DNA from: Bradyrhizobium sp. MOS003
GTDB taxonomy: Bacteria; Pseudomonadota; Alphaproteobacteria; Rhizobiales; Xanthobacteraceae
Length of the DNA: 64,000 nt
Reading direction: 5' to 3'
NCBI RefSeq assembly: GCF_003020125.1
Contig: NZ_PYFW01000001.1
Span: 868,001 to 932,000 of the forward strand
Below the pieces are notes generated by a model, which was not told where the DNA came from, did not search any database, and was given only the letters and a program-made list of their open reading frames with translations. Below are positions 1 to 10,712 of the stretch, in pieces. Numbering within the stretch: position 1 is the stretch's first letter; every line of letters begins with the position of its first letter. Position numbers and translations under genes: made by a program.

Positions 1-2
1 GC

Positions 3-2024
<2,022 letters not shown>

Positions 2025-2244
2025 GCGCCTACGCATAGGACTCCGCGTCCCCGAATTCAACCGACGGACGCGTGAAAGATCGAGGTTCCCGGGCGGCAGT
2101 CCAGGCACGTTAACCGTCCACGAGCGCGTGCCGCTTCGTCATCTCCAAGCGTGGCGCGGCTCGGTGCCATCAGGTGTGTGACGCCTTCCACAGTCCGGCG
2201 GGCGTCATCGCCTCATGCTCTCTCCAATCCTGAAGGAGAGTCCC

Positions 2245-2532
2245 ATGTTTCTGATCGACGCACTGCTGATCCTGGCGATGCTGTTCTTCCTGTTCCTGCC
2301 GATCAGCGACCGCCGGACGGTGCGGATGAGGCTCTGCATGCTGTGCGCGCTGCTGGCGGTGTTTTCGGTTTCGATCACCCGTACCCCCATCGTCCCGGTG
2401 CTGCTCGCAAGCGTCTCCGCGCCTCCCGGAATGGCGCGCGTGCCGCATATGCATATCGGTGAGCGCCCCTCGGGGTTCTCACCGCGGCCGACATCGGATA
2501 TCCGATTGATCCATGGGCAAGGAACTCCCTGA
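2245..2532 (+). CDS. small hydrophobic protein, unknown
   Basis: Unrecognised open frame of 95 residues. The start at 2245 is preceded by a good ribosome-binding site (AAGGAG, about 8 bases upstream), which favours it over the ATG at 2215. The first 60 residues contain two hydrophobic stretches (about 2-18 and 31-50) that could be membrane helices; the rest is proline-rich and polar. Its last 20 bases overlap the start of the exporter gene at 2513, so translation could be coupled. The lack of a recognisable family and the odd tail leave it uncertain whether the whole frame is translated. Confidence 0.4.
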   Translation: MFLIDALLILAMLFFLFLPISDRRTVRMRLCMLCALLAVFSVSITRTPIVPVLLASVSAPPGMARVPHMHIGERPSGFSPRPTSDIRLIHGQGTP

Positions 2533-3457
2533 GGGCGGTCGTGACGCGGTGGCCGGCGTAGCGCCGTCCTCGGCCGCGTGGCTCGGCGTCATTGCGCTGG
2601 TCGGCTTCGTCCTGGTGGCGACCGCGCAGGCTTCCAATCAGGTTCTGGCGCGCGGGCTTGCGGGCTCCGTCCCGCCCTTCGCGCTTGCCTTCTTCCGCTG
2701 GAGCATCGTCGCCATCGGGCTCGCGCCGATCGCGCTCAGGGAGATCCGCGATGGCCGTGTGCTGCTCGGCCGCAACATCTGGCCGATCCTCGCCGCCGGC
2801 TTCATGGGCATGTTCCTGTGCGGCGGCCCGGTCTACGCCGCCGGCGTCTCGACGACGGCGATCCACATCGCGCTGATCATGGCGCTGTCGCCGATCACGG
2901 TGCTGTTGATCTCGGCCATGCGCGGCATGGAGCATGTCGGTCCGCTGCAATGGCTCGGCACGGCGCTGGCGCTCGCCGGTGCGCTGCTCATCATCTCCGG
3001 CGGCCATCCGCAGACGCTGATCGAACTTCAGACCGCGGCGGGCGACGGCCTCGTCGTGATCGCGATGCTCGGCTGGTCCGGCTACACGCTGCTGCAATCG
3101 CGCGCCGCGCCAAAGGCCTCGCTGCTCGCACGGATCAGTCTGTTCTCGGGCGCCGGCGCCCTGTTCTCGCTGCCGCTTGCGGCCATGGAGATGTGGTCGA
3201 CGCCGGAGCAGGTCTTCAGCACCAGGGCGCTGTCCGCCTATGTCTTCGCCGGGATCGTTCCAGGCCTGCTCGCCTATGCCGGCTTCGCCTGGCTCGGCGG
3301 CAAGTTCGGCTCGGTGCGAACCTCGCTCGTGCTCTATCTCGGGCCGATCGCAAGCGCGCTGCTGTCTTTCGCCATCCTCGGCGAACCGCCGAAGCTGATC
3401 CATCTTCTCGGCGGTTTGCTGATCCTGGGTGGCGTCTGGGCCAGCCTGCGCCGCTAG
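2513..3457 (+). CDS. EamA/DMT-superfamily transporter
   Basis: Inner-membrane drug/metabolite transporter, likely an exporter of a small metabolite; the substrate cannot be told from sequence. The 314-residue protein is mostly hydrophobic and has ten predicted helices in two repeated EamA halves (roughly residues 25-165 and 180-312), the normal size for the superfamily. Family-like features are the loop GPVYAAGVSTTAIHIALIMA in the first half and LGPIASALLSFAILGE near the end of the second. The ATG at 2513 overlaps the end of the small hydrophobic frame upstream. No regulator adjoins it. Confidence 0.88.
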   Translation: MGKELPEGGRDAVAGVAPSSAAWLGVIALVGFVLVATAQASNQVLARGLAGSVPPFALAFFRWSIVAIGLAPIALREIRDGRVLLGRNIWPILAAGFMGMFLCGGPVYAAGVSTTAIHIALIMALSPITVLLISAMRGMEHVGPLQWLGTALALAGALLIISGGHPQTLIELQTAAGDGLVVIAMLGWSGYTLLQSRAAPKASLLARISLFSGAGALFSLPLAAMEMWSTPEQVFSTRALSAYVFAGIVPGLLAYAGFAWLGGKFGSVRTSLVLYLGPIASALLSFAILGEPPKLIHLLGGLLILGGVWASLRR

Positions 3458-3574
3458 TTCCCTCCGCATGCGCACCCGCAGGAACCATCCGCGTGCGCAG
3501 ACATTTTGATGGAGGGTCGCCGCGAGCCCCGCTCGCGCGCGTTCACAAATGGTCGCCTCTGGCGTGGGGGAGCT

Positions 3575-3739
3575 GTGAGTACAGTCATTGAGAACCTGCT
3601 GTTGCGAAAGCAGAAGCTCGTGGAGCAGCTCGAAAAGGCGCCGTCGGTCGAGGATCGCGACAGGATCGAGCACCAGCTCGAGCAGATCAACACCGCGCTG
3701 GACTTCCTGGACAGGCCAGGCTCGAAAAACGCGAAATAG
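3575..3739 (+). CDS. small coiled-coil protein, unknown
   Basis: A 54-residue charged protein read from a GTG start at 3575 that has GGGGGAG immediately upstream; an in-frame ATG at 3506 would add 23 residues of arginine-rich sequence with no good ribosome-binding site. The sequence is helical with heptad-like leucine/isoleucine spacing (LVEQLEKA ... IEHQLEQINTALDFL), suggesting a short coiled coil and self-association. It ends seven bases before the convergent GntR gene. No family was recognised; a small structural or regulatory protein is a guess. Confidence 0.55.
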   Translation: MSTVIENLLLRKQKLVEQLEKAPSVEDRDRIEHQLEQINTALDFLDRPGSKNAK

Positions 3740-3745
3740 TCGCGT

Positions 3746-4441
3746 TCAATCCCCCTCCGACGCATCCACCTTCAAAGCCTCTACCTTCAAGGCCTTGGCG
3801 TAGACCACGCCCGAATTGGTGATGTGCGTCGTCATTAGCTGTTCGAACGCATCGAACTCGCCGCGCGCGAATAGATCGAGCAGCCTGCGGTGCTCGTCGA
3901 ACGAGGTGCGGGTGCGCACGTCGATCGGCGAGGTCAGATTGGTGCGGAGCGCGGCGACGCGGCCGGAGACCAGCTGATAGGATTCGGCGAGGTAGCGGTT
4001 GCCGCAATGGATGAACAGCGCCTCGTGAAAGGCCGCATCGGCGCGGCCATAGGCGATGTTGTCCTTGGCCGCGACCGCCGGCTCCATCGCCGCGATGGCC
4101 TCGTTCATCGCGGCGACCGTACCGTCGCGATCGTGACGATAGGCGAACTCGGCGGCTTTGGGCTCCAGCGCAATGCGGAAGGTGCAGAGCGCGTTGATGT
4201 CGTCGGCGCTCGGCGTGAACACGAAACTGCCGACCTGCGGGCGGATCACCACGAGGCCTTGCGCCTGCAACTGGTTCATAGCCTCGCGCACCGGCGTGCG
4301 GCTGACGCCGAAGGAATTCGCCACCATCTCCTCGGAGATGGCGGCTCCCAGCGCGAACTCGCCGTCGATGATCGCCTGGCGCAGCCGCTGCATCACCCGC
4401 TGCGACAGCGATTTCGGCGTATCGAGCTTGAGCGATCGCAT
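3746..4441 (-). CDS. GntR-family (FCD) transcriptional regulator
   Basis: DNA-binding repressor or activator of 231 residues. The N-terminal winged helix-turn-helix spans about residues 12-75 (ISEEMVANSFGVSRTPVREA is the recognition region). The C-terminal all-helical FCD ligand domain spans about 80-220 and contains the metal/ligand-type residues in FHEALF and DEHRRLLDL. FCD members usually sense small carboxylates or sugar acids. It starts 8 bases after the stop codon of the FAD-linked oxidase gene and on the same strand, so the two form an operon, and it probably controls that operon and the divergent aldolase through the palindrome at 5929-5945. Confidence 0.92.
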   Translation of the reverse strand: MRSLKLDTPKSLSQRVMQRLRQAIIDGEFALGAAISEEMVANSFGVSRTPVREAMNQLQAQGLVVIRPQVGSFVFTPSADDINALCTFRIALEPKAAEFAYRHDRDGTVAAMNEAIAAMEPAVAAKDNIAYGRADAAFHEALFIHCGNRYLAESYQLVSGRVAALRTNLTSPIDVRTRTSFDEHRRLLDLFARGEFDAFEQLMTTHITNSGVVYAKALKVEALKVDASEGD

Positions 4442-4449
4442 CGGTGCTC

Positions 4450-5862
4450 TCAGACCACCTTGCCTGGATTGAGCAGATTGTCGGGATCGAGCGCGGCTTT
4501 CAGCGTCCGCATCAGCGCAATCTCGGCCTCGCTCCTGGCATGGCCAAGCCACCTCTTCTTCAGCGTGCCGATGCCGTGCTCGGCCGAGATGCTGCCGCCG
4601 AGCTCGCGGACGAGACCATAGATGATCGTGTCCATCTCTTCCTTCGGCTGCTGCTCGACGGAGAGGCCGGCAACCCAGGAGACCAGGTGCAGATTGCCGT
4701 CGCCGATATGGCCGTAATAGACGCTCTCGCAGCCTTTGATGCCGGAGGCCAGCGCCGCCTTGCAGCGCGTGACGAACTCGTCCATCCGCGCCACGGCAAG
4801 GCCGATGTCGTAGGAGATATGCGGCCCCAGCACCTGGCCGAACTCGGCGCAGATGTCGCGCACGCGCCAGAAGCTCTGCGTCTGCGCCAGCGATTGCGCT
4901 ACCGCTGCATCGACCAGCAGCCCGCGCTCCATCAGCTCTTCGAGCCAGGCCTGGAAGCGGGGCGCGTCCAGGCTTTCGTCGGTGCCCTGAGCCTCGACCA
5001 GCACGTAAAGGCCGTAACCTGCGGCGACCGGCGGCTTGACGCCGGCGCGAGCGGTGATCACCTCCCAATAGTCCGGCCACATCACCTCGAACGCCGACAG
5101 CAGAGGTCCGAGCCCGCTGCGCGCCGCGCCGAGCAGCGCGACCACCGCCGCATAATCCTTCAGCGCGCAGAGCGCGGCCATGGTCGAGCGCGGCTTCGGG
5201 AACAGTTTCAGCACCACGCGGGTGATGATGCCGAGCGTGCCTTCCGAGCCGATGAACAGATGCTTCAGATCGTAGCCGGCATTGTTCTTCATCAGCTTGT
5301 TGAGGCTGGTGATGATGGTGCCATCAGGCAGCACCACCTCCAGGCCGAGCACCAGCTCGCGCGTCATGCCGTAGCGGATCACGCGGTTGCCGCCGGCATT
5401 GGTCGAGAGATTGCCGCCGATCGCGCAGGAGCCGCGCGAGCCGAGATCGAGCGGAAAGAAAAAGCCGGCCTCGTCCGCGGCCTTCTGGATCGTTTCCAGC
5501 GGCGTGCCGGCTTTCACCGTCATTGTCATCGAGGCGCGGTCGATCTCCTCGATACCGCTCATGCGCTCCAGCGAGATCGCGACCCAGCCGGCTTCGGGCG
5601 AAGCGCCGCGGCACAGTCCGGTGAGCCCGCCCTGCGGGACGAACGGCAGATGCGCCTGCCGGCAGGTCGCAATAGCATCGGCCACGCCTTGCGCATCGAC
5701 CGGGCGGATCACCGCGAGCGGCGTCTGCGGGAGGCTCGCGCTCCAGTCGTTGCAATTGCGGGCGGGCACGTCGGGGCCGATCAGGACGGCGGCTGCGCCA
5801 AGCTTGTCGCGCAGGGCGCCGAGCAATTGGTCGGGCCGCTGCATCGGGGTCACCAAATTCAT
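4450..5862 (-). CDS. FAD-binding oxidase, GlcD/D-lactate dehydrogenase type
   Basis: Flavoprotein of 470 residues predicted to oxidise a D-2-hydroxy acid to the 2-oxo acid with transfer of electrons to the respiratory chain. The N-terminal PCMH-type FAD-binding domain includes GSRGSCAIGGNLSTNAGG near residues 141-158; the C-terminal FAD-linked oxidase domain carries YYGHIGDGNLHL and SAEHGIGTLKK, the histidine-rich active-site and C-terminal motifs of the family. Start chosen at the ATG of MNLVTPMQRP, preceded by GGGAGG. A longer frame upstream would run into the operator-like palindrome. Together with the divergent aldolase it suggests a pathway for a sugar acid or hydroxy acid; the exact substrate is not evident. 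Confidence 0.9.
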   Translation of the reverse strand: MNLVTPMQRPDQLLGALRDKLGAAAVLIGPDVPARNCNDWSASLPQTPLAVIRPVDAQGVADAIATCRQAHLPFVPQGGLTGLCRGASPEAGWVAISLERMSGIEEIDRASMTMTVKAGTPLETIQKAADEAGFFFPLDLGSRGSCAIGGNLSTNAGGNRVIRYGMTRELVLGLEVVLPDGTIITSLNKLMKNNAGYDLKHLFIGSEGTLGIITRVVLKLFPKPRSTMAALCALKDYAAVVALLGAARSGLGPLLSAFEVMWPDYWEVITARAGVKPPVAAGYGLYVLVEAQGTDESLDAPRFQAWLEELMERGLLVDAAVAQSLAQTQSFWRVRDICAEFGQVLGPHISYDIGLAVARMDEFVTRCKAALASGIKGCESVYYGHIGDGNLHLVSWVAGLSVEQQPKEEMDTIIYGLVRELGGSISAEHGIGTLKKRWLGHARSEAEIALMRTLKAALDPDNLLNPGKVV

Positions 5863-5928
5863 GTGAGACCTCCCAAAATCTGGCCGCGCCCATGCGCGAC
5901 GTAACGGGGAAAAGGGTTTGCCTCGTTG

Positions 5929-5945
5929 TTGTATGTAAGGTACAA
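5929..5945. promoter_or_regulatory. candidate GntR operator between oxidase and aldolase
   Basis: Inverted repeat TTGTA-N7-TACAA in the 175-bp space between the two divergent starts. GntR/FCD regulators commonly bind T-GT-AC-A type palindromes, and the regulator gene is the last gene of the left-hand operon. Assignment is by position and symmetry only. Confidence 0.35.
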
Positions 5946-6037
5946 GAAAGAAAGTAAAGCAAAAACAAGGCTTGAGAGCCCTTTGGATCACTAGAGATCA
6001 GGGGCTTGTTCGAGATGGCAGCATAGAGGGTGGTGAG

Positions 6038-6922
6038 ATGACGGAGGCAATTCGCGGGTTCTGGGTGGCATCGGCGACGCCGCTGGCGACCGACGGCAGC
6101 GTGGACCCGACCAAGCTCGCGGCGCACGCCAAGCAGCTCTTCGGCAAGGGCGCCGACGGCGTCGTGCTGTTCGGCACCACCGGCGAGGGCACCTCGTTCA
6201 ATGTCACCGAGCGCATTGCGACCATCGAAGCCGTGCTCAAGGCTGGTGTTGCGCCGGAACGCATCGGCATCGGCGGCGGCTTCCCCGCCATTGCCGACAG
6301 CATCGCTCTCTCGCGCGCCGCGCTCGGTCTCGGCCTGCGTCACGTGTTGGTGCTGCCGCCTTACTTCGATCGCAGCGTCACACCTGAGGGCATCGAGGAT
6401 GCCTTTGCCGCGATCATCGATGGCGTCGCCGACGATCGGCTGCGCGCCTATCTCTATCATATCCCGCAAATGTCGGGCGTTGCGATCCCGACCAGCGTCG
6501 CTGCGAACCTGCGCAAGCGCTGCGGCAAGGTGGTCGCCGGTCTGAAAGACTCCAGCGGCGACTTCAAGCAGTTTCAGGCCTTCCGCGCCGCGGCTCCCGA
6601 ACTCGCCATCACCGTCGGCAACGAAGCCGACATCACCCGCGCGATCGCCGCCGGCGGCGCCGGCACCATCTGCGGCATGGCCAACGTCGTCCCTGAGCTG
6701 GTCAAGGGCATGGTCGAGGGCAAGGACGTCGAAGCGCGCATGCAGGCTGCGATCGATGTCGTGCTGAAGACGCCGTCGTTCACCGCGACGCTGAAGGGCA
6801 TCCTTGCGGCACAAACCGGCGATGCGGCCTGGCTGCGCGTGCGCCCGCCGCTGCGCGCCTCATCCGACGGCGCCGCGCTCAAGCGCAAGCTGGACGAACT
6901 GACGGCTCCCGCCGTCGCTTGA
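6038..6922 (+). CDS. dihydrodipicolinate synthase/aldolase family protein
   Basis: Class I (Schiff-base) aldolase of the DapA/NanA/KDG-aldolase superfamily, 294 residues. Motifs: VLFGTTGEGTSFN near residue 50 (the GTTGE carboxylate-binding loop), YLYHIPQMSG around 140 (active-site tyrosine) and GLKDSSGD near 170 with the Schiff-base lysine. The start at 6038 (MTEAIRGFW) follows GAGGGTGGTGAG. It is divergent from an FAD-linked 2-hydroxyacid oxidase and a GntR regulator, so it more likely cleaves a 2-oxo-3-deoxy sugar acid or similar 2-oxo acid than makes lysine precursors. A true dapA role cannot be excluded. Confidence 0.88.
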   Translation: MTEAIRGFWVASATPLATDGSVDPTKLAAHAKQLFGKGADGVVLFGTTGEGTSFNVTERIATIEAVLKAGVAPERIGIGGGFPAIADSIALSRAALGLGLRHVLVLPPYFDRSVTPEGIEDAFAAIIDGVADDRLRAYLYHIPQMSGVAIPTSVAANLRKRCGKVVAGLKDSSGDFKQFQAFRAAAPELAITVGNEADITRAIAAGGAGTICGMANVVPELVKGMVEGKDVEARMQAAIDVVLKTPSFTATLKGILAAQTGDAAWLRVRPPLRASSDGAALKRKLDELTAPAVA

Positions 6923-7021
6923 GATCGCGATAACGTTGCGGCACGTTGCGGCGAACTCGCGCGCAGCGTGTCGCGCACGGCACGACAGCAATTCATGATT
7001 GCCGTTGCTGGTCGATCTTTC

Positions 7022-7038
7022 GTTAGAACGATTCCACA
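7022..7038. promoter_or_regulatory. candidate Irr-type iron control element
   Basis: GTTAGAACGATTCCACA matches 11 of 14 defined positions of the iron control element TTTAGAANNNTTCTAAA bound by Irr in Bradyrhizobium. It lies about 90 bp before the start of the TonB-dependent receptor, the expected place and target for iron control. Confidence 0.4.
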
Positions 7039-7124
7039 CTAGAGCGATTCAAGCTCCGCTACGGTTCTCCTCGATCTCGCCGGCTGTTACACGCGCAGAC
7101 TTCAACGTCCTGACGTGAAGTGGA

Positions 7125-9455
7125 TTGAAAGTGCGTGCCTCCGTGGATGGCCTGCGTATCGGCAGCCATCGTCATCGTGCCGGCGGGAGCCGTGCAAGTC
7201 TTCTTGTCGGTGTCATCGTGGTGCTCACCGAGTTTTCGTCCCACACGACGAGCGCGCAGGCGCAGTCGGCGCTGCCGCCGGTGACGGTGGAGGCCCCGGC
7301 GCAACGGTCCAGGCCAGCACGCGCATCGGAGCAATCGTCACGCCGAACGCAGGCCGCTCGCCGCCAATCCGCCCGCTATCCTGCCCCCAGGCCGCCAACG
7401 CTCTCGGGGCGCGCGGCCGCGGAAGCCGCCGCGCAGCAGGCCGCCAAGCTCGGCTACCGCGCGATGCCGAGCGCGACGACGCTGCGCAGCGGCGCCTCGC
7501 CCCTTGATACGTCGCAGGCCGTCAACGTCGTGCCTGAGCAGGTGCTGAAGGACCAGCTCCCGCGCAACATCGACGATGCGCTCGTCAACGTCTCCGGCGT
7601 CACCCAGACCAACACGCTCGCCGGCAGCCAGGACGCGGTGATCCGCCGCGGCTTCGGCGACAATCGCGACGGCTCGATCATGCGCAACGGCATGCCGCTG
7701 GTGCAGGGACGCAGCTTCAATCCCGCGGTCGAGAGCGTCGAGGTGCTGAAAGGACCGGCCTCGCTGCTCTACGGCATCATGGACCCCGGCGGCATCGTCA
7801 ACACCATCAGCAAGCGCCCGGAGCTCTACCAGCACGGCTCGGTCACGCTGCTCGGCTCGGCATTCAATGCCTCCAAAACCGGCGCCGACGGCCTGCTCGA
7901 CGTCACCGGTCCGATCGGCGACCAGGGCCTCGCCTATCGCTTCATCGGCTACGGCGTCAGCGAGGACTACTGGCGCAATTTCGGCCGGCACCGCGAGATG
8001 CTGATCGCGCCGTCGTTGGCCTGGTACGGCCAGGACACCACGGTCCAGCTCAACTACGAACACCGCGAGTTCATCTACCCGTTCGATCGCGGCACGGCGT
8101 TCAACCCGGTGACCAAGGCGCCCCTCGCGGTGCCCGCTACGCGCCGTCTCGACGAACCATTCAACAACACGTGGGGCACGTCCGATCTGCTCCAGGCCTC
8201 GGTCGAGCATCGCTTCAACCAGGATTGGAAGCTCTACGCCGGCTACAGCTACAACACCGAAACCTTCAGCGCCAACCAGCTCCGCATCACCGGCATCAAC
8301 TTCACGACCGGCAACGAGACGCGCAGCAATGACGGCACGCGGGGCTCGCTCAGCAATGTCAGCTACGGAACGTCCTACGTCTCGGGCGGCTTCTGGCTCG
8401 GCAACATGCGCAACGAATTGGTGTTCGGCGGCGACGGTCAGTACCGCACCATCTACCGCGACAATCTGATCCGGCAGGCGACCCCCGCGATCAATGTCTA
8501 CAATCCCGTCTACGGGCTCATCGGGCCGGGGACGACGGTGTCGAATCCAGACAGCGCCCAGACCGACAAGCTCGGCCAGTGGTCGCTGTTCGTCCAGGAC
8601 ACGCTGCATCTGACCGAGCGGTTCGCGCTGGTCGGCGGCGTGCGTTACATGGACTACGACCAGATCGCGGGGCGCGGAAAGCCCTTCGTCACCAACACCA
8701 ACGTGTCGCAGGACAAGGTGCTCCCGCTCGGCGGCGTCATTTTCAAGCTCACGGATCAGGTTTCGCTCTATGCGAGCTATACCCAATCGCTGAAGCCGAA
8801 CTCGACCATTGCGCCGATCGGCGTCGTGATCGATTCCAACGTCGCGCCGGAAGAGGGTGTGTCTTACGAGACCGGCGTGAAGTTCGATCTGAACAAGCGC
8901 ATCTCCGGGACGCTGGCGCTCTACGACCTCGACAAGAAGAACGTCCAGACGACGAAGACGAACAGTGCGGGCATCGTGGAGCTTCACACCGTCGGCCGTG
9001 CCCATTCGCGTGGCGTCGAGCTGGACGTCACCGGCAGGCTGACCGACAGCTGGGCCCTGATCGGCAGCTATGGCTACACCGATGCCCGCGTGACGGCGTC
9101 CGAGGATCCGACGTTACTCGGCAGGAAGCTGCAGAACGTGGCCCTGAACACCGCCTCGCTCTACCTGGTCTACGACTTCGGCACGGCATTGCCTGGCCAG
9201 CTCCGGCTCGGTGGCGGCGCGCGTTACGTTGGCGACCGGCCCGGTGATTCCACCAACAGCTTCTTCCTGCCGTCCTATGTGGTCGCAGATATCTTCGCGA
9301 CCTATGAGACGAAATACCAGACCACGCCGGTGATCTACCAGTTCAACGTCAAGAACCTGTTCGAAACCGTTTACTATCCCTCCGCCGTCAACAATCTCAA
9401 CGTCGCGATCGGCGATGCGCGGCGCGTCTCGCTGTCGGCCACGGTGAAGTTCTAG
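7125..9455 (+). CDS. TonB-dependent siderophore receptor
   Basis: Outer-membrane receptor of 776 residues for a ferric siderophore, probably of the ferrichrome/hydroxamate type. It has a signal-like N-terminus (hydrophobic core about residues 24-36, cleavage near AQAQ), a long Arg/Pro/Ala linker, a plug domain (about 110-230; NVVPEQVLKDQ, VEVLKGPASLLYG, GGIVNTISKRP) and a 22-strand barrel ending in the terminal phenylalanine of SLSATVKF. The frame opens with TTG at 7125 (a GTG two codons later is possible); no strong ribosome-binding site is visible. The inner-membrane PepSY gene follows after two bases, so the two are cotranscribed. The arrangement recalls fegAB of Bradyrhizobium japonicum, but identity with it was not tested. 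Confidence 0.92.
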   Translation: MKVRASVDGLRIGSHRHRAGGSRASLLVGVIVVLTEFSSHTTSAQAQSALPPVTVEAPAQRSRPARASEQSSRRTQAARRQSARYPAPRPPTLSGRAAAEAAAQQAAKLGYRAMPSATTLRSGASPLDTSQAVNVVPEQVLKDQLPRNIDDALVNVSGVTQTNTLAGSQDAVIRRGFGDNRDGSIMRNGMPLVQGRSFNPAVESVEVLKGPASLLYGIMDPGGIVNTISKRPELYQHGSVTLLGSAFNASKTGADGLLDVTGPIGDQGLAYRFIGYGVSEDYWRNFGRHREMLIAPSLAWYGQDTTVQLNYEHREFIYPFDRGTAFNPVTKAPLAVPATRRLDEPFNNTWGTSDLLQASVEHRFNQDWKLYAGYSYNTETFSANQLRITGINFTTGNETRSNDGTRGSLSNVSYGTSYVSGGFWLGNMRNELVFGGDGQYRTIYRDNLIRQATPAINVYNPVYGLIGPGTTVSNPDSAQTDKLGQWSLFVQDTLHLTERFALVGGVRYMDYDQIAGRGKPFVTNTNVSQDKVLPLGGVIFKLTDQVSLYASYTQSLKPNSTIAPIGVVIDSNVAPEEGVSYETGVKFDLNKRISGTLALYDLDKKNVQTTKTNSAGIVELHTVGRAHSRGVELDVTGRLTDSWALIGSYGYTDARVTASEDPTLLGRKLQNVALNTASLYLVYDFGTALPGQLRLGGGARYVGDRPGDSTNSFFLPSYVVADIFATYETKYQTTPVIYQFNVKNLFETVYYPSAVNNLNVAIGDARRVSLSATVKF

Positions 9456-9457
9456 CC

Positions 9458-10642
9458 ATGGCCGCGCGGCTGGGACACACCATCAAGGCGGTCCTGTTCC
9501 AGGTCCATTCCGTCGCGGGCCTGATCCTTGCGCTGCTGGTGTCCCTGATCGCGCTGACCGGCGCGATCATGAGTTTCGAGGACGAGATCGTCGATCACCT
9601 CAACGCCGGTATCATGCAGGTCGCGCCGCGTCAGGCGCCGGCGCTGATGCCGGACGAACTGGTGGCGCGGCTGAAGGCAGCCCAAGACCTCGGCAAGGTC
9701 TCCGCCGTCACACTGTCGAGCGATCCATCTGCTGCGGTTCATGTCCGCTTTGCGCGTGACGAGCAGGGGGGACGGCCCACCTCGCTCTATGTCGATCCCC
9801 ATGACGCGCGCGTGCTGGGCGCGCCGCGCGGCGAGGCGTTTTTCGCGACCGTGCGCCGGCTGCATCGCTGGCTGCTCATTCCCGGCGACGGCAAGGGCTG
9901 GGGACGCCCGATCACTGGCACGATAGCGCTCGGCCTCATCGTCATGCTGGTCACGGGGCTCGTGCTGCGCTGGCCGCGCCGTGCCGGCAGCGTGAAGACG
10001 TGGCTGAAGCCGAATCTCGGGCTCAGCGGCCGCGGATTGCACCGGTCGCTGCACACCGTGATCGGAACCTGGGTGCTGCCGGTCTATCTGACGATGACGC
10101 TCACCGGGCTGTTCTTCTCGTTCGAGTGGTACAAGGACGGCGTCACATGGCTGCTGGCACGTCCGCACGTCGCCGCGGCGAAGATGCCGGCAAAGTCGCC
10201 GCGGTCAGCCGGACGCGGCGAGCCCGCCTCGCCGATCGGATTCGATCAGGCATGGACCACGTTCCAGCGCGAGGAGGGCGACCGCTTCTCAAGGGCCCTG
10301 CTGACGCTGCCGGCGGGGCCCGCTACGACGATCCGGATCCGGTCGTGGGGCAAGGATTCGTTGCTGGAGACCACGCGCGACGAATTCCGCATCGATGCCG
10401 TCACCGGCCAACTGGTCTCCGCGGAGCGCTATGCTGACAAGACGTTCGGCGAGACAATCCTCGCGGCCATTTACGACGTCCATCGCGGCGAGATCCTGGG
10501 CTGGCCAGGCAAGCTCGCCTTCATGATCGCCGCGATCCTGATGCCGCTGTTCTCGGTCACCGGAATCCTGCTCTATCTGTCGCGCCGCAGGCTGCGGCGT
10601 CCGGCGCAACGGCCGCTGACGCGGCTCGTCCCCGGCGAGTGA
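9458..10642 (+). CDS. PepSY-associated transmembrane protein (iron uptake)
   Basis: Inner-membrane protein of 394 residues of the PepSY-TM family, often found next to siderophore receptors and proposed to act as a periplasmic/inner-membrane ferric-siderophore reductase. Four hydrophobic segments are visible (about 20-45, 155-175, 205-230 and 350-375). Between them lie two PepSY-like regions, one with YVDPHDARVLG and one with RIDAVTGQLVSAERYADKTF. Membrane-edge histidines (FQVHSVAG, RRLHRWLL, GLHRSLHT, YDVHRGEI) would suit haem binding. It begins two bases after the receptor stop codon. Confidence 0.85.
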   Translation: MAARLGHTIKAVLFQVHSVAGLILALLVSLIALTGAIMSFEDEIVDHLNAGIMQVAPRQAPALMPDELVARLKAAQDLGKVSAVTLSSDPSAAVHVRFARDEQGGRPTSLYVDPHDARVLGAPRGEAFFATVRRLHRWLLIPGDGKGWGRPITGTIALGLIVMLVTGLVLRWPRRAGSVKTWLKPNLGLSGRGLHRSLHTVIGTWVLPVYLTMTLTGLFFSFEWYKDGVTWLLARPHVAAAKMPAKSPRSAGRGEPASPIGFDQAWTTFQREEGDRFSRALLTLPAGPATTIRIRSWGKDSLLETTRDEFRIDAVTGQLVSAERYADKTFGETILAAIYDVHRGEILGWPGKLAFMIAAILMPLFSVTGILLYLSRRRLRRPAQRPLTRLVPGE

Positions 10643-10712
10643 GCGGACGAGGCTAGCCAACGCTCTTCTAATCGGTCAAAAGCCCATGGCCTGTCCACCC
10701 AGGATTCATGCC

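Noticed and set aside
2375..3673. Minus-strand frame of 432 codons
   Set aside because: Antisense to the EamA exporter; extreme Arg/Gln/Asp composition without hydrophobic core.
4444..5904. Plus-strand open frame of about 486 codons
   Set aside because: Opposite to the FAD-linked oxidase with intact family motifs; a shadow frame.
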